From: an uncultured Monoglobus sp.
GTDB taxonomy: Bacteria; Bacillota; Clostridia; Monoglobales; Monoglobaceae
Assembly: GCA_947628795.1 (NCBI GenBank)
Contig: CANRBF010000005.1
Coordinates: 62,001 to 126,000 of the forward strand
Direction of reading: 5' to 3'
DNA: 64,000 nucleotides
The position numbers and the translations under genes were made by a program. How positions within the stretch are numbered: the stretch's first letter is position 1; each line of letters starts with the position of its first letter. Below the pieces are notes generated by a model. It did not search any database, was not told the DNA's origin, and saw nothing but the letters and a program-made list of their open reading frames with translations. Of this stretch, positions 53,326 through 61,912 are shown piece by piece.

Positions 53326-53856
53326 TCAATCCCAAATTATATAATTATCCTTGCGGGGCTTGGGCTCGGGGTATTCACAGTCGCGATATCCGAGAACGCA
53401 GTTGCCCACGCCCACAAAGTTTTCGTCAAGCCCCCATTTTTTGAGCATTTCTATGCCTTCGGGAGTTTTGAAAGTCTCGGTGGCGCGGTTGATCCAGCAT
53501 GAGTCAACGCCCAATGAGTGCGCTGCCAGCATCAAATTGCCCATAACCAGACTGCCGTCCTGCATAGAATTGTTTCCCGAAAGACGAGTGTCAGCCAGAA
53601 CCACGATCACGGTTTTGGCGCCGTAGAACGGGTGCTCGTTTGCGGTGAAGCTCGCGTTGATTTTTTCCATTTTGTCGATCATATCGGGGTCGGTCACGAC
53701 CACCATGACGGGCGCCTGTCTGCCCATCGCGGTCGGCGCGTAGGTTCCCGCCTCAAGTATCGCGTCAAGCTTGTCCTTCTCTATAGGGTCGGGCTTAAAC
53801 TTGCGGATGCTGCGGCGGGAGATGATTGTTTTAATGGTTTCGTTCACATTTATCAC
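53326..53856 (-). CDS. Nitroreductase-family flavoprotein
   Basis: 176 residues. TIISRRSIRKFKPDPI is the FMN-binding start, AGTYAPTAMGRQAP the second binding segment, and LMLAAHSLGVDSCWI the dimer core. Such enzymes reduce nitro compounds, quinones or flavins with NAD(P)H; the substrate cannot be told. It has its own promoter at 53881-53909. Confidence 0.92.
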   Translation of the reverse strand: MINVNETIKTIISRRSIRKFKPDPIEKDKLDAILEAGTYAPTAMGRQAPVMVVVTDPDMIDKMEKINASFTANEHPFYGAKTVIVVLADTRLSGNNSMQDGSLVMGNLMLAAHSLGVDSCWINRATETFKTPEGIEMLKKWGLDENFVGVGNCVLGYRDCEYPEPKPRKDNYIIWD

Positions 53857-53880
53857 TCCGTTTCAGAATATATATGATAA

Positions 53881-53909
53881 TTATAACATAATTCGATATA
53901 TATTTCAAT
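53881..53909 (-). promoter_or_regulatory. Promoter of the nitroreductase-lipoprotein pair
   Basis: Minus strand TTGAAA (53909-53904), 17 bases, TATAAT (53886-53881), with extended -10 TG. Confidence 0.75.
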
Positions 53910-53922
53910 GGTTTTATGCAAG

Positions 53923-53947
53923 AAAAAAGAGCAGCGGCGCTGCTCCG
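53923..53947 (-). terminator. Terminator of rpsT
   Basis: Minus strand AGCAGCG/CGCTGCT hairpin followed by T6. Between the rpsT stop and this point lie further GC-rich hairpins and a GACTTCA/TGAAGTC pair, so the 3' leader is about 110 bases and structured. Confidence 0.75.
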
Positions 53948-54055
53948 TGTTTGTAGAGTTTGTGATGACTTCAAGTGTCAGATGCCGCGCTCCTTGCGGC
54001 GCGGGCGTGAAGTCGAATTATTCGCGGCGTTTGCCCCGCCGCGGGGGTTTTTAAG

Positions 54056-54316
54056 CTAAGAGAGCTTGTTCATCATGTTGGCGTACTGACTCTTTCTGCG
54101 AGCGGCGGTGTTCTTGTGCAGAATACCCTTCGCCACGGCCTGGTCAGTCTTTTTAACAACCGCTTTATAAGCTTCGGAGGCAGCGTCCTTGCCCTGCTTC
54201 AAAGATTCCTCAAACTTCTTGACAGCGGTCTTGAGCTGAGACTTGTTCATTTTATTTCTGAGAGTCTTTGTCGCGATAACCTTAACTCTTTTTTTAGCTG
54301 ATTTAATGTTAGGCAT
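54056..54316 (-). CDS. rpsT: 30S ribosomal protein S20
   Basis: 86 residues from the ATG at 54316 (GGAGGTG upstream), the standard length. MPNIKSAKKRVKVIATK and the closing helix KNTAARRKSQYANMMNKL are typical of S20, which binds 16S rRNA early in 30S assembly. Monocistronic, with its own promoter and terminator. Confidence 0.96.
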   Translation of the reverse strand: MPNIKSAKKRVKVIATKTLRNKMNKSQLKTAVKKFEESLKQGKDAASEAYKAVVKKTDQAVAKGILHKNTAARRKSQYANMMNKLS

Positions 54317-54366
54317 TTTTTCACCTCCAGACAAATTTCAATTTGATTTTTACATCAGTAACTGGT

Positions 54367-54395
54367 ATTATACCACTATATTTTAAAGATTGCAA
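54367..54395 (-). promoter_or_regulatory. Promoter of rpsT
   Basis: Minus strand TTGCAA (54395-54390), 17 bases, TATAAT (54372-54367). Confidence 0.8.
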
Positions 54396-54514
54396 GAGTT
54401 TTTTAAAAAATTTTTGCAATATTTTTCCGCCGCGTCGATCGGGCTTTGCAATATAATGTATAAAAACCGCGCCCACGGGCTTTCAAAAATTTACGCCCGA
54501 GGCGAAAAAACCAT

Positions 54515-54543
54515 TTGACATAATAAGGATAATGTCATATAAT
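54515..54543 (+). promoter_or_regulatory. Consensus promoter of the asd-dapA-dapB operon
   Basis: TTGACA (54515-54520), 17-base spacer, TATAAT (54538-54543). The spacer is framed by TGACAT...ATGTCA, an inverted pair. The leader is too short for a lysine riboswitch. Confidence 0.85.
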
Positions 54544-54578
54544 TATATATACGAATGATTCAAGGAGGAATGTAAGTT

Positions 54579-55679
54579 TTGAAACAGTTTAACGTTGGAA
54601 TTATCGGAGCCACGGGAATGGTGGGACAGCGGTTCATTACCCTGCTTTATAACCATCCCTGGTTTAATATAAAGCTGCTGGCCGCTTCTCCGAGGAGCGC
54701 CGGCAAAAAGTATACCGAGGCGGTCGGAAAACGCTGGTCAATGCCCGTTGACATTCCCGAGTCGGTGCGCGACATGGTCGTGTACGACGCGGCGGCGGAC
54801 GTTGAAAAGATCGCCGAGCAGGTCGACTTTGTGTTCTGCGCGGTAGATATGAAAAAAGACGAGATCAAGGCGCTTGAGGAAAAATACGCCAAGGCCGAGT
54901 GCCCGGTTGTTTCCAACAACTCGGCTCACCGCCACACACCCGACGTGCCGATGATAATTCCCGAGATCAATCCGCAGCATCTTGAGATAATAGAGGCGCA
55001 GAAAAAGCGTCTGGGCACCAAGCGCGGCTTTATCGCGGTCAAATCCAACTGCTCGCTGCAGTCGTATCTGCCCGCTCTGGCGGTCATAAACCGGAAATAC
55101 CCGATCAACAAGGCGCTTGTCACTACCTATCAGGCGATATCGGGCGCGGGCAAGACATTTGAGAGCTGGCCCGAAATGGTCGACAACCTGATCCCCTATA
55201 TCGGCGGAGAGGAAATGAAGTCGGAGGTCGAGCCCAACAAGATACTGGGCGAGATCAAGAGCGGCGAGATAGTGCCGTCCGACAAGCTGAGCATCGAGTG
55301 CCAGACCTACAGAGTTCCCGTTTCGGACGGTCACACGGCCGCGATATTCTTCAGCTTCAAGGACAGCGATAACAAGCCCTCGGTCGAGGAGATCGAGAAC
55401 ATGTGGAGAGAGTTTGAGGGCGAGCCGCAGAAGCTTAAACTGCCCCACGCTCCCAAGCATTTCATATATGTGTACACGGAAAAAGATGAGCCCGATATGC
55501 CTCAGATCAAAGAGGCGCGCGAGATAGACGGCGGAATGGCCGTATCCTGCGGCAGACTGAGAGAGTCGGCGCAGTACGACTACAAAATGGTTTCGATGAG
55601 CCACAACACTCTGCGCGGCGCGGCCGGAGGAGCAGTGCTCATGGCGGAGCTGCTTGCCGCCAAAGGTTATTTGGATTGA
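54579..55679 (+). CDS. asd: Aspartate-semialdehyde dehydrogenase
   Basis: 366 residues from a TTG start about 10 bases after AAGGAGG; the only ATG nearby is followed by a stop. [14 protein letters not shown] binds NADP and [13 protein letters not shown] holds the active-site Cys158. The length and motif place it in the archaeal/fungal-like Asd class rather than the E. coli type. It reduces aspartyl phosphate to the semialdehyde for lysine, threonine and methionine. First gene of the lysine operon. Confidence 0.93.
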   Translation: MKQFNVGIIGATGMVGQRFITLLYNHPWFNIKLLAASPRSAGKKYTEAVGKRWSMPVDIPESVRDMVVYDAAADVEKIAEQVDFVFCAVDMKKDEIKALEEKYAKAECPVVSNNSAHRHTPDVPMIIPEINPQHLEIIEAQKKRLGTKRGFIAVKSNCSLQSYLPALAVINRKYPINKALVTTYQAISGAGKTFESWPEMVDNLIPYIGGEEMKSEVEPNKILGEIKSGEIVPSDKLSIECQTYRVPVSDGHTAAIFFSFKDSDNKPSVEEIENMWREFEGEPQKLKLPHAPKHFIYVYTEKDEPDMPQIKEAREIDGGMAVSCGRLRESAQYDYKMVSMSHNTLRGAAGGAVLMAELLAAKGYLD

Positions 55680-55727
55680 TATATTTTTAGCTGATATATT
55701 ATATAATATAAGAAAGGATTTTCGTAT

Positions 55728-56621
55728 ATGAAAGAGCCTATTTTCACCGGCAGCGGCGTTGCGATAATCACGCCGTTCACCGAAAACGGAGTTAATTACG
55801 ACAAGATGGGCGAGCTTATTGAGATGCACATAGCTCAGGGGACCGACGCGATCATCGTGTGCGGCACCACGGGCGAGTCGGCCACAATGCCCGACGATGA
55901 GCACAAAGAGGTCATCCGCTACACGGTCGAGAAAGCGGCGGGCAGGATCACTGTTATCGCCGGCACCGGCAGCAACGACACGGCTCACGCGGTCGAGCTG
56001 AGCAAATACGCCGAGAGCGTGGGCGCCGACGGACTCCTTATCGTCACTCCGTATTATAACAAGACTACCCAGAAGGGACTTTACGCTCACACAAAGCTGA
56101 TTGCGGAGAGCGTTAAGCTCCCGATCATACTTTACAATATCCCGAGCAGAACGGGCGGCCTCGGATTCAAGATCGAGACGCTCAAAAAGCTGGCGCAGCT
56201 GCCCAACGTCAACGCCATCAAGGAAGCCACGGGCGACTTGGCGTTTGTGGCCGAGGTGGCGGCCGAGACCGACCTCAACATCTACGCGGGCAACGACGAT
56301 ATAATCGTTCCGGTTATGTCGCTCGGAGGCAAGGGCGTTATTTCCGTTCTCGCCAATATCCTGCCAAAGGAGACCCACGACATATGCGCTCTGTTTGAGA
56401 GCGGCGATATCGAAGGGTCCAGAGAGCTGTTTTTAAAGCATCTTGATTTGATACACAAGCTGTTCATCGAGGTCAATCCGATCCCGATAAAGACCGCCAT
56501 GAACATACTGGGCTACGGCGCGGGGCCCCTCAGAATGCCGCTCTGCGACATGGAGGAGGGCAACAAGGCGATCCTTAAAGAGGCACTTGACAGCATGGAC
56601 GTCGACTGCAAATTAAATTAA
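55728..56621 (+). CDS. dapA: 4-hydroxy-tetrahydrodipicolinate synthase
   Basis: 297 residues, TIM barrel. [10 protein letters not shown] is the pyruvate carboxylate site, YNIPSRTG holds Tyr136, and [10 protein letters not shown] the Schiff-base Lys165. It condenses pyruvate with aspartate semialdehyde, the first committed lysine step. dapB follows 17 bp later. Confidence 0.95.
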   Translation: MKEPIFTGSGVAIITPFTENGVNYDKMGELIEMHIAQGTDAIIVCGTTGESATMPDDEHKEVIRYTVEKAAGRITVIAGTGSNDTAHAVELSKYAESVGADGLLIVTPYYNKTTQKGLYAHTKLIAESVKLPIILYNIPSRTGGLGFKIETLKKLAQLPNVNAIKEATGDLAFVAEVAAETDLNIYAGNDDIIVPVMSLGGKGVISVLANILPKETHDICALFESGDIEGSRELFLKHLDLIHKLFIEVNPIPIKTAMNILGYGAGPLRMPLCDMEEGNKAILKEALDSMDVDCKLN

Positions 56622-56638
56622 TTCCCGGGGTGATACAA

Positions 56639-57397
56639 ATGACAAAGATTTTACTTAGCGGAGCGGGCGGACACATGGGAAAAGCCGTGGCGAGAGTCTG
56701 CGAGAAAACCTCCGGCGTTGAGATCGCAGCCGGATGCGACATACATACCGACGGCAGCGAAAAGTTCCCGGTTTACTCGAAACCCGGCGAGGTCAAAGAG
56801 GAGTTTGACGTTATTATAGATTTCTCTCATCCGTCGGCATTTGACGGGATAATCGACTGCGCGGTCAGCACAAAAACTCCCGCGGTCATCTGCACCACGG
56901 GTCTAAGTGACGGTCAGAAGGCCAAAATGGCCGAGGCGGCAAAGTCGGCGCCAATATTCTTTTCGGCAAACATGTCGATCGGCATCAATCTTCTGATCGA
57001 TTTGGCGTGCAAGGCGGCGCGGCTGCTTGAAAATAACTTTGACATTGAGATCATAGAAAAGCACCACAACCAAAAGCTTGACGCGCCAAGCGGCACCGCG
57101 CTGGCCATAGCCGACGCGATATCCGACGCGGTGAGCATGAGCCCCGAATATGTCTACGACCGCCATTCGGTGCGCCAAAAGAGAGGCAAGACCGAGATTG
57201 GCCTCCACGCGGTGCGCGGCGGAACAATTGTCGGCGAGCATGACGTGATCTTCGCGGGCACCGACGAGGTGATCGAGCTTAAACATTCGGCCGCTTCAAA
57301 GGAAGTATTCGCGGTGGGAGCCGTCAAGGCGGCGGCGTTCATGAAGGGCAAGCCCGCCGGCATGTACAGCATGAAGGATCTGATCAAAAACTCTTAA
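56639..57397 (+). CDS. dapB: 4-hydroxy-tetrahydrodipicolinate reductase
   Basis: 252 residues from the ATG at 56639 (GGGGTG upstream), preferred to an upstream GTG. LLSGAGGHMGKAVAR binds NAD(P)H and EKHHNQKLDAPSGTAL is the DapB signature. Reduces the DapA product. Third gene of the lysine operon. Confidence 0.95.
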   Translation: MTKILLSGAGGHMGKAVARVCEKTSGVEIAAGCDIHTDGSEKFPVYSKPGEVKEEFDVIIDFSHPSAFDGIIDCAVSTKTPAVICTTGLSDGQKAKMAEAAKSAPIFFSANMSIGINLLIDLACKAARLLENNFDIEIIEKHHNQKLDAPSGTALAIADAISDAVSMSPEYVYDRHSVRQKRGKTEIGLHAVRGGTIVGEHDVIFAGTDEVIELKHSAASKEVFAVGAVKAAAFMKGKPAGMYSMKDLIKNS

Positions 57398-57417
57398 TCT
57401 GAGCAGGAGGTTATATT

Positions 57418-57873
57418 ATGATAAAAACCATCACCGATATTAAATTTTTCTCGGGCATCGCTATCGTGACGCTCAACAATGTGCCTAACGACCCGAGCAG
57501 CGTGGCCCGCATTTTGGAAATAATCGCGGAAAACGGTATAAGCATTGACATGATAAGCCAGACCGCGCCCTATAAGGACAGCATCAATTTGTCGTTCACT
57601 TTGTCGGAGGACGACCTGGCGGCGGTGATCGGCCTCACGGGCAAATTCAAGTCGCTGTCGCCCAAGGTTTCAGCCGATATAAACGGCAATAACACCAAGA
57701 TATTGCTCAGCGGCGAGGGAATGCGCAGCGAGGCGGGCGTGGCGGCTCAGCTGTTCGCGCTGCTGGCGGAGAAGGATATAAGGGTCAAGCTGATAACCAC
57801 GGCCGAGACCGAGATATCATGCCTGATAGACATCAAAGACGTCGAGACCGCTAAAAAGATTCTGGAAAAATAA
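57418..57873 (+). CDS. Double ACT-domain protein, aspartokinase regulatory-subunit-like
   Basis: 151 residues made of two ACT domains (about 8-75, IAIVTLNNVPNDPSSVARIL; about 90-151, GMRSEAGVAAQLFALLAEK). This is the layout of the regulatory half of aspartokinase, without a kinase domain. Its place as last gene after asd-dapA-dapB points to lysine or threonine feedback sensing, perhaps as a free subunit like the beta subunit of Bacillus LysC. No full aspartokinase is in the window. CAGGAGG lies before the ATG and a terminator follows. Confidence 0.85.
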   Translation: MIKTITDIKFFSGIAIVTLNNVPNDPSSVARILEIIAENGISIDMISQTAPYKDSINLSFTLSEDDLAAVIGLTGKFKSLSPKVSADINGNNTKILLSGEGMRSEAGVAAQLFALLAEKDIRVKLITTAETEISCLIDIKDVETAKKILEK

Positions 57874-57883
57874 TTATAATACA

Positions 57884-57919
57884 AAAAGCGGCATACCGAA
57901 ATTTTTCGGTATGCCTTTT
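57884..57919. terminator. Bidirectional terminator
   Basis: GGCATACCGAAA/TTTCGGTATGCC, 12 bp, with A5 before and T4 after, between the lysine operon and the convergent PL9 gene. Confidence 0.9.
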
Positions 57920-57930
57920 GTATTGCTTAT

Positions 57931-60369
57931 TTATCTTTTTATTTCAACGCAGCCGGCAAGCGGGATCAAGTCTTCGTAATCTTTTAAGGCAAATATCCTG
58001 ATCAGGTCACAATCACCGTTTTTCGCGGCGCCGCTTAATGATATGTTAAAATCTTCCGCGCCTCCGTCGGCGGTTATCATCTCGTCATCAAAATCAACAA
58101 GGAACTCGATCCCGTCTATGATTTTATAAGCCGCGGCTATTATGTACGGCTCGACTTGAGTGTTCGTATTGTTTTCAAAATGCACGTTAAACATTCCGTT
58201 AACTTCATCGTCGGGAGCGGCTTTGAGAACATAATCGGGTTTGTCGCTTGGAGCCTCGCTCGGCTTTGGCGTGTCCGAAGGCTGAGGCTCGGCTGTAGAA
58301 ACCGCGCTCGGCTCGGGCGTGTCCGAAGGCCGGGGCTCGGCTGTAGAAACCGCGCTCGGCTCGGGCGTGTCCGAAGGCCGGGGCTCGGCTGTCGAAGCGG
58401 CGCTCGGCTCGGGTGTGTCCGAAGGCTGAGGCTCGGCTGTCGAAGCGGCGCTCGGCTCGGGCGTGTCCGAAGGCTTGGGCTCCGCAGTCGGAACCGCGCT
58501 CGGCTCGGGCGAAGCGGAAGGATATTCGATCGGCGCGCCCGAAAGATCCGCGCCTATATTTTTTTCGCGGAACGCCGTGCCTTCGGCCGTTTTCAGGAAG
58601 TCGCCAAGGTTTATCGAACCGTCCTCGTTTCTCCAATATTTGTGGACATCGGCGCCGAGAAGCGGGGTCTCGACCGAGACGAATGTCGATTCCGAAACAG
58701 TGTCCATCGTGTCCGAGGGCAGAACTTCGCCCAGCTTGTCGTTCCAGTTGGTTATCGGCGGAAAGTCCTCATAGTAGTAATACAGACCTTTGCTGTTGTT
58801 GTACACGACCGAGTTCTTTATAGTGCCCAAAAACTTGTCCGCCGCGATTTTTTGCGAGGTGTAAGACAGGCAGTTTTCGATCGTGTTGTTTGAATTTTCT
58901 TTGTCTCTGGCAAAGTCAAAATTGCTCTTGTTTGTGCCGCCTTTCAGCGAGTTGTTGAAAGAGGTGCAGTTATAGAGATATATAGGGCCGGGGTTTGAGT
59001 TGTCGGTAAAGCCGTGGTTTGCGTTTTCAAACGAAACGCAGTTGTACATGTAGTGGGTGACCGCGATCTTTTCGCCGCCCATCTTAAAGCCGTTGCCGTC
59101 GCTGTTGTCGGTGAAAGCGCCGTCGGTGGTCTGGCCGTTGCGGAACGACACGCAGTTGCGGAACACCAGAGTTCCGATGGGCCCGGTATCCGACTTGGTA
59201 AAGCAGTCCCAGCCGTCGTCGCAGTTGTTGTAGGCGATGCATCCGTCAAACACATTGCCGTTTCCGCAGGTCAGTTTGGCCGCAAAGCCGTCGGCGTTCT
59301 CGCCCGTGTCGGGGTCAAAGCTGTTGTAAGACGTGCAGTTCAGGATCAGATTATCGCTGGGCCAGTCGTCAAAGTTCGATTGGTCGGAGGAGCGGCGGCT
59401 GATCTGTATTCCGGTGTCGCGGTTTGCGTTGGCGCGGCACAGCTCGAGCGTGTTGTGCTTGCCTGTCACGTAAAATCCGTTGTCCGCGGCCATATAGACC
59501 TCGAGCCCTTTAATGTGCCAGTAGTCGCCGTCCATCTGCAGGCCTCGGGCGCTGCCGTTGCCGCCGTAGGGCTCATAGGAAAAGTCAAACACAGTGCCGT
59601 CGGGGCACTCGATGCGCTTTTCGGCGCCCTCCGCGCCGTTATTTCCGAACGGAATATAAAGACAGTCGTTAAACATATATTTGCCCTCGCAATATATAAC
59701 TCCGCCGGGCGCGATGTTGGCGATCGCCGACGCCACGCTCATGGGCTCATCCTTAGTACCCTTGCCGTTTGCGGGCGCCAGAGGCGCGGTGTATATTTCG
59801 CTCAGCTGGTCGCCGACAACGGGCTTTAAATCCTCAAAATCAGGCTCGGGCTCCGGCAGGTCATAGGACAGCTTCAGATAATATATGTTGATTCCGCCGC
59901 CCTCGCTGACAAAGGCGTAGTCGCCCGCATCCTGCACGAAGAATTTGTAGTACGCCAAGCCGGGCTTGACTTCCTGCGACTCAATAACGTTGTTATTGCT
60001 GTCGATGATCTTGCCGGTGCGGCTGTTTTTGCTGTTGGCCGAGCCGCAGTCGAGATAGAGCACCGCGGGGCCCTCGGTCGAGAAGCGCACGGCGCGGTTG
60101 GTGTAGCTGCCGGTCGCGCCGGTCTTGAGCCGCTTGGTGTACTTGATCTTTGTCACCGAGCCGGTCTTATTACTGCCGTCGATCATGACGGCCTCGCCGC
60201 CGTCGGTGGCGGGAATTATCGTGAAACCGCCCATCGGCGTTTCGGCGGTTATGTTGGCGGACGCCATATCCGACACGTTATATTCCGAGTCGGGCGGATA
60301 CGCCGCTGCGGGCAGCGACGGAACGATCAACGCCATGCACAAAATTGATATTAAAAACAGACGTTTCAT
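57931..60369 (-). CDS. Secreted PL9-family pectate lyase
   Basis: 812 residues. Signal peptide 1 to about 22 (PSLPAAAYPP). A carbohydrate-binding-like sandwich (about 30-170) precedes a beta-helix (about 190-600) with the PL9 hallmarks CRANANRDTGIQISRR (about 315), GENADGFAAKLTCGNGN (about 355; calcium Asp residues) and NNCDDGWDC. A linker of five 16-residue units (PEPSAxSTAEPxPSDT) leads to a C-terminal module (about 723-811) with YIIAAAYK and RIFALKDYEDLIPL, related to one in three other secreted proteins. It should cleave polygalacturonate outside the cell. It lies away from the main pectin locus. GAGGAG precedes the ATG. Confidence 0.9.
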   Translation of the reverse strand: MKRLFLISILCMALIVPSLPAAAYPPDSEYNVSDMASANITAETPMGGFTIIPATDGGEAVMIDGSNKTGSVTKIKYTKRLKTGATGSYTNRAVRFSTEGPAVLYLDCGSANSKNSRTGKIIDSNNNVIESQEVKPGLAYYKFFVQDAGDYAFVSEGGGINIYYLKLSYDLPEPEPDFEDLKPVVGDQLSEIYTAPLAPANGKGTKDEPMSVASAIANIAPGGVIYCEGKYMFNDCLYIPFGNNGAEGAEKRIECPDGTVFDFSYEPYGGNGSARGLQMDGDYWHIKGLEVYMAADNGFYVTGKHNTLELCRANANRDTGIQISRRSSDQSNFDDWPSDNLILNCTSYNSFDPDTGENADGFAAKLTCGNGNVFDGCIAYNNCDDGWDCFTKSDTGPIGTLVFRNCVSFRNGQTTDGAFTDNSDGNGFKMGGEKIAVTHYMYNCVSFENANHGFTDNSNPGPIYLYNCTSFNNSLKGGTNKSNFDFARDKENSNNTIENCLSYTSQKIAADKFLGTIKNSVVYNNSKGLYYYYEDFPPITNWNDKLGEVLPSDTMDTVSESTFVSVETPLLGADVHKYWRNEDGSINLGDFLKTAEGTAFREKNIGADLSGAPIEYPSASPEPSAVPTAEPKPSDTPEPSAASTAEPQPSDTPEPSAASTAEPRPSDTPEPSAVSTAEPRPSDTPEPSAVSTAEPQPSDTPKPSEAPSDKPDYVLKAAPDDEVNGMFNVHFENNTNTQVEPYIIAAAYKIIDGIEFLVDFDDEMITADGGAEDFNISLSGAAKNGDCDLIRIFALKDYEDLIPLAGCVEIKR
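58258..58497 (-). repeat. Five tandem 48-base repeats (Pro/Ser/Thr/Glu linker)
   Basis: A 48-base unit is repeated about five times with few changes and encodes the linker of the PL9 lyase. Copy number could vary between strains. Confidence 0.8.
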
Positions 60370-60406
60370 AAATACATCTCCTCGATATTATTTATTTCCA
60401 TACTTA

Positions 60407-60435
60407 ATTATATCACCGCCGCGCCGTCCGCGCAA
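60407..60435 (-). promoter_or_regulatory. Promoter of the PL9 lyase
   Basis: Minus strand TTGCGC (60435-60430), 17 bases, TATAAT (60412-60407). The spacer is strikingly GC-rich. Confidence 0.55.
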
Positions 60436-60474
60436 GGCGCAGAACTGCAATAATTTCATGGGAGCAGATAAAGG

Positions 60475-60750
60475 TTAAAACAAGTCGCTGTGCGTTCCGG
60501 TACGCGTCAAAGTAAGCGTCAATATATCCTGTTCGATTTTATAGATCAACAGCCAATCGGAAGTTATATGACATTCCCGGTGTCCGACTTATTCGCCTTT
60601 TAAAGCGTGATCGCGATATTTTTGTGGCAGCGGAGTTTGATCTTGTAGCAGCATAACAACTTCTCTAAAGAGATTTTGGTCATAGCCGCGCTTAACAACC
60701 GCAAGTTTATAATCTTTTTTAAATTTGTTTGAAAATCAGACTTTAAGCAT
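60475..60750 (-). pseudogene. Decayed YafQ/RelE-type toxin
   Basis: A 92-codon frame starts at ATG 60750, overlapping the antitoxin by 8 bases, and ends at TAA 60475-60477. It reads as a YafQ-type toxin (FSNKFKKDYKLAVVKRGYDQ, LPQKYRDHALKGE, then HRECHITSDWLLIYKIEQD and RTGTHSDLF) but has TGA at codon 5 (60736-60738) and TAA at codon 54 (60589-60591). The catalytic His and Asp positions remain. The toxin is therefore dead in this genome while its antitoxin is intact. Confidence 0.85.
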
Positions 60751-61009
60751 TTAAATCCCTCATTAACTCGTCGATATTGTCATAGACCTTACTGAGATTT
60801 CTGTGATTGTTCACATCGTCGATCGCAGCGAGGGTTTCGGGGTTGGGCTTTTCGGCCGCAAGCTCAAAGGGGATCTTGCCGCGCATTACCGCCTGGCGGC
60901 AGAACACGCCGACAGCCGTGGAAAAACTCAGCCCGAGTATCGAGAACAATTCATCCGCCTGCTTTTTTAAGTCCTTGTCCATTCTGATCGTGACATTTGT
61001 CGATGCCAT
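60743..61009 (-). CDS. Antitoxin, RelB/DinJ family
   Basis: 88 residues from the ATG at 61009, with AAAGGAG 9 bases upstream; a TTG at 61018 is too close to that site. ASTNVTIRMDKDLKKQADEL and GLSFSTAVGVFCRQAV are the RelB/DinJ ribbon-helix-helix. The C-terminal half (ETLAAIDDVNNHR, DNIDELMRDLNA) would bind YafQ. The partner toxin has two stop codons, so the antitoxin is orphaned and may persist as a repressor or as an anti-addiction factor. Confidence 0.9.
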   Translation of the reverse strand: MASTNVTIRMDKDLKKQADELFSILGLSFSTAVGVFCRQAVMRGKIPFELAAEKPNPETLAAIDDVNNHRNLSKVYDNIDELMRDLNA

Positions 61010-61040
61010 AAAAATCAACTCCTTTAAAATTAGTATTTAT

Positions 61041-61069
61041 ATTATAATACATATTATGCGCAATGTCAA
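61041..61069 (-). promoter_or_regulatory. Consensus promoter of the DinJ-type antitoxin
   Basis: Minus strand TTGACA (61069-61064), 17 bases, TATAAT (61046-61041). An ATAATA/TATTAT palindrome in the spacer may be the operator. Confidence 0.8.
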
Positions 61070-61143
61070 TAGCTTGCAAATAAAATCAGCGCTTTTGCGA
61101 GGCGCTTTTGTGGTTAAAGCGGCTTGGCGCGCGCCACATTTAA

Positions 61144-61171
61144 TAAAAAACCGATCCCCGAAGGGACCGGC
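61144..61171 (-). terminator. Terminator of hpf
   Basis: Minus strand CCGGTCCC/GGGATCGG hairpin (one G-U) followed by T6. Confidence 0.8.
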
Positions 61172-61184
61172 TGAATATTTTTGT

Positions 61185-61724
61185 TTATTCGTCAAGCTCG
61201 ATTAAGGCGTAGTTTCCGTCCTTTCTCTTGTAGACGATGTTGGGCGTCATTGTGTCGGGATTATTAAAGATAAAGAACGAGTGGCCCAGCATGTTCATCT
61301 GGAGGATGGCCTCCTCGGGCATCATCGGCTTGGCGGAGATCCTCTTTGTTTTGATGATCTTGAACTCGGTCTCCTCCTCGACCGGCTCGGGTTTGGGCGT
61401 TATAGCCACATACTCGTCGAATCCGCCGCCGCGGAGACGCTTTGAGAGTTTGGTCTTGTTCTTTCTGATCTGTCTGTCGATGGCGCTGAGACAGTCGTCA
61501 ACCGCTGTCAGCAGGTCGCGGTCCTTGTCCTCGGCGCGGATAATGAATCCCTTATAGCGGAAGGTGATCTCAACGATTATGTCGTCCTTAAACTCCGAAA
61601 CTATGATCTTGCACTCGTTGGAGTTATCGTCAAAAAACTTGTCCAACCTCTTAACCTTCGAGAGGATCTTGTCTTTGCTGGTATCCGACAAACTGAATTT
61701 CTTTGTAATAATGTTGTAAGTCAT
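61185..61724 (-). CDS. hpf: Ribosome hibernation-promoting factor, long form
   Basis: 179 residues. The N-terminal S30AE domain (about 1-100; IIVEITFRYKGFIIRAEDKDRDL) binds the decoding centre. The C-terminal domain (about 120-179; PEEAILQMNMLGHSFFIFNN) is the dimerisation part that joins 70S ribosomes into 100S. This long form is usual in Bacillota. CCGGAGG lies before the ATG. Confidence 0.94.
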   Translation of the reverse strand: MTYNIITKKFSLSDTSKDKILSKVKRLDKFFDDNSNECKIIVSEFKDDIIVEITFRYKGFIIRAEDKDRDLLTAVDDCLSAIDRQIRKNKTKLSKRLRGGGFDEYVAITPKPEPVEEETEFKIIKTKRISAKPMMPEEAILQMNMLGHSFFIFNNPDTMTPNIVYKRKDGNYALIELDE

Positions 61725-61792
61725 GATAATACCTCCGGTCTGTTGTATAATTTAACTAATAAACTTTTTTTGCAAGCTTTTGTTATGTTCAT

Positions 61793-61821
61793 ATTATATA
61801 ATATTTTTCCGCAAATAGCAA
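61793..61821 (-). promoter_or_regulatory. Promoter of hpf
   Basis: Minus strand TTGCTA (61821-61816), 17 bases, TATAAT (61798-61793), about 70 bases before the start codon. Confidence 0.7.
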
Positions 61822-61912
61822 TAGTAAATTATAAAATTTTTGAAAATTTTTAAATATTTGGTTTTTTGTTGCATGAGACGCGGCGTTATGATATAATATT
61901 TTTAATAATGCT

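Noticed and set aside
54516-54537. TGACAT...ATGTCA at the asd promoter as a further site of the XRE regulator
   Set aside because: Arm spacing is 10 instead of 5-7 bases and one arm is just the -35 box; probably coincidence.
54738-56378. A 546-codon open frame on the minus strand opposite asd and dapA
   Set aside because: It crosses two well-identified genes and their gap, has no ribosome site and no family features; a shadow.
60475-60750. Stop-codon reassignment in the YafQ frame
   Set aside because: One stop is TAA and the other TGA, and all other genes end normally at these codons; decay is simpler.
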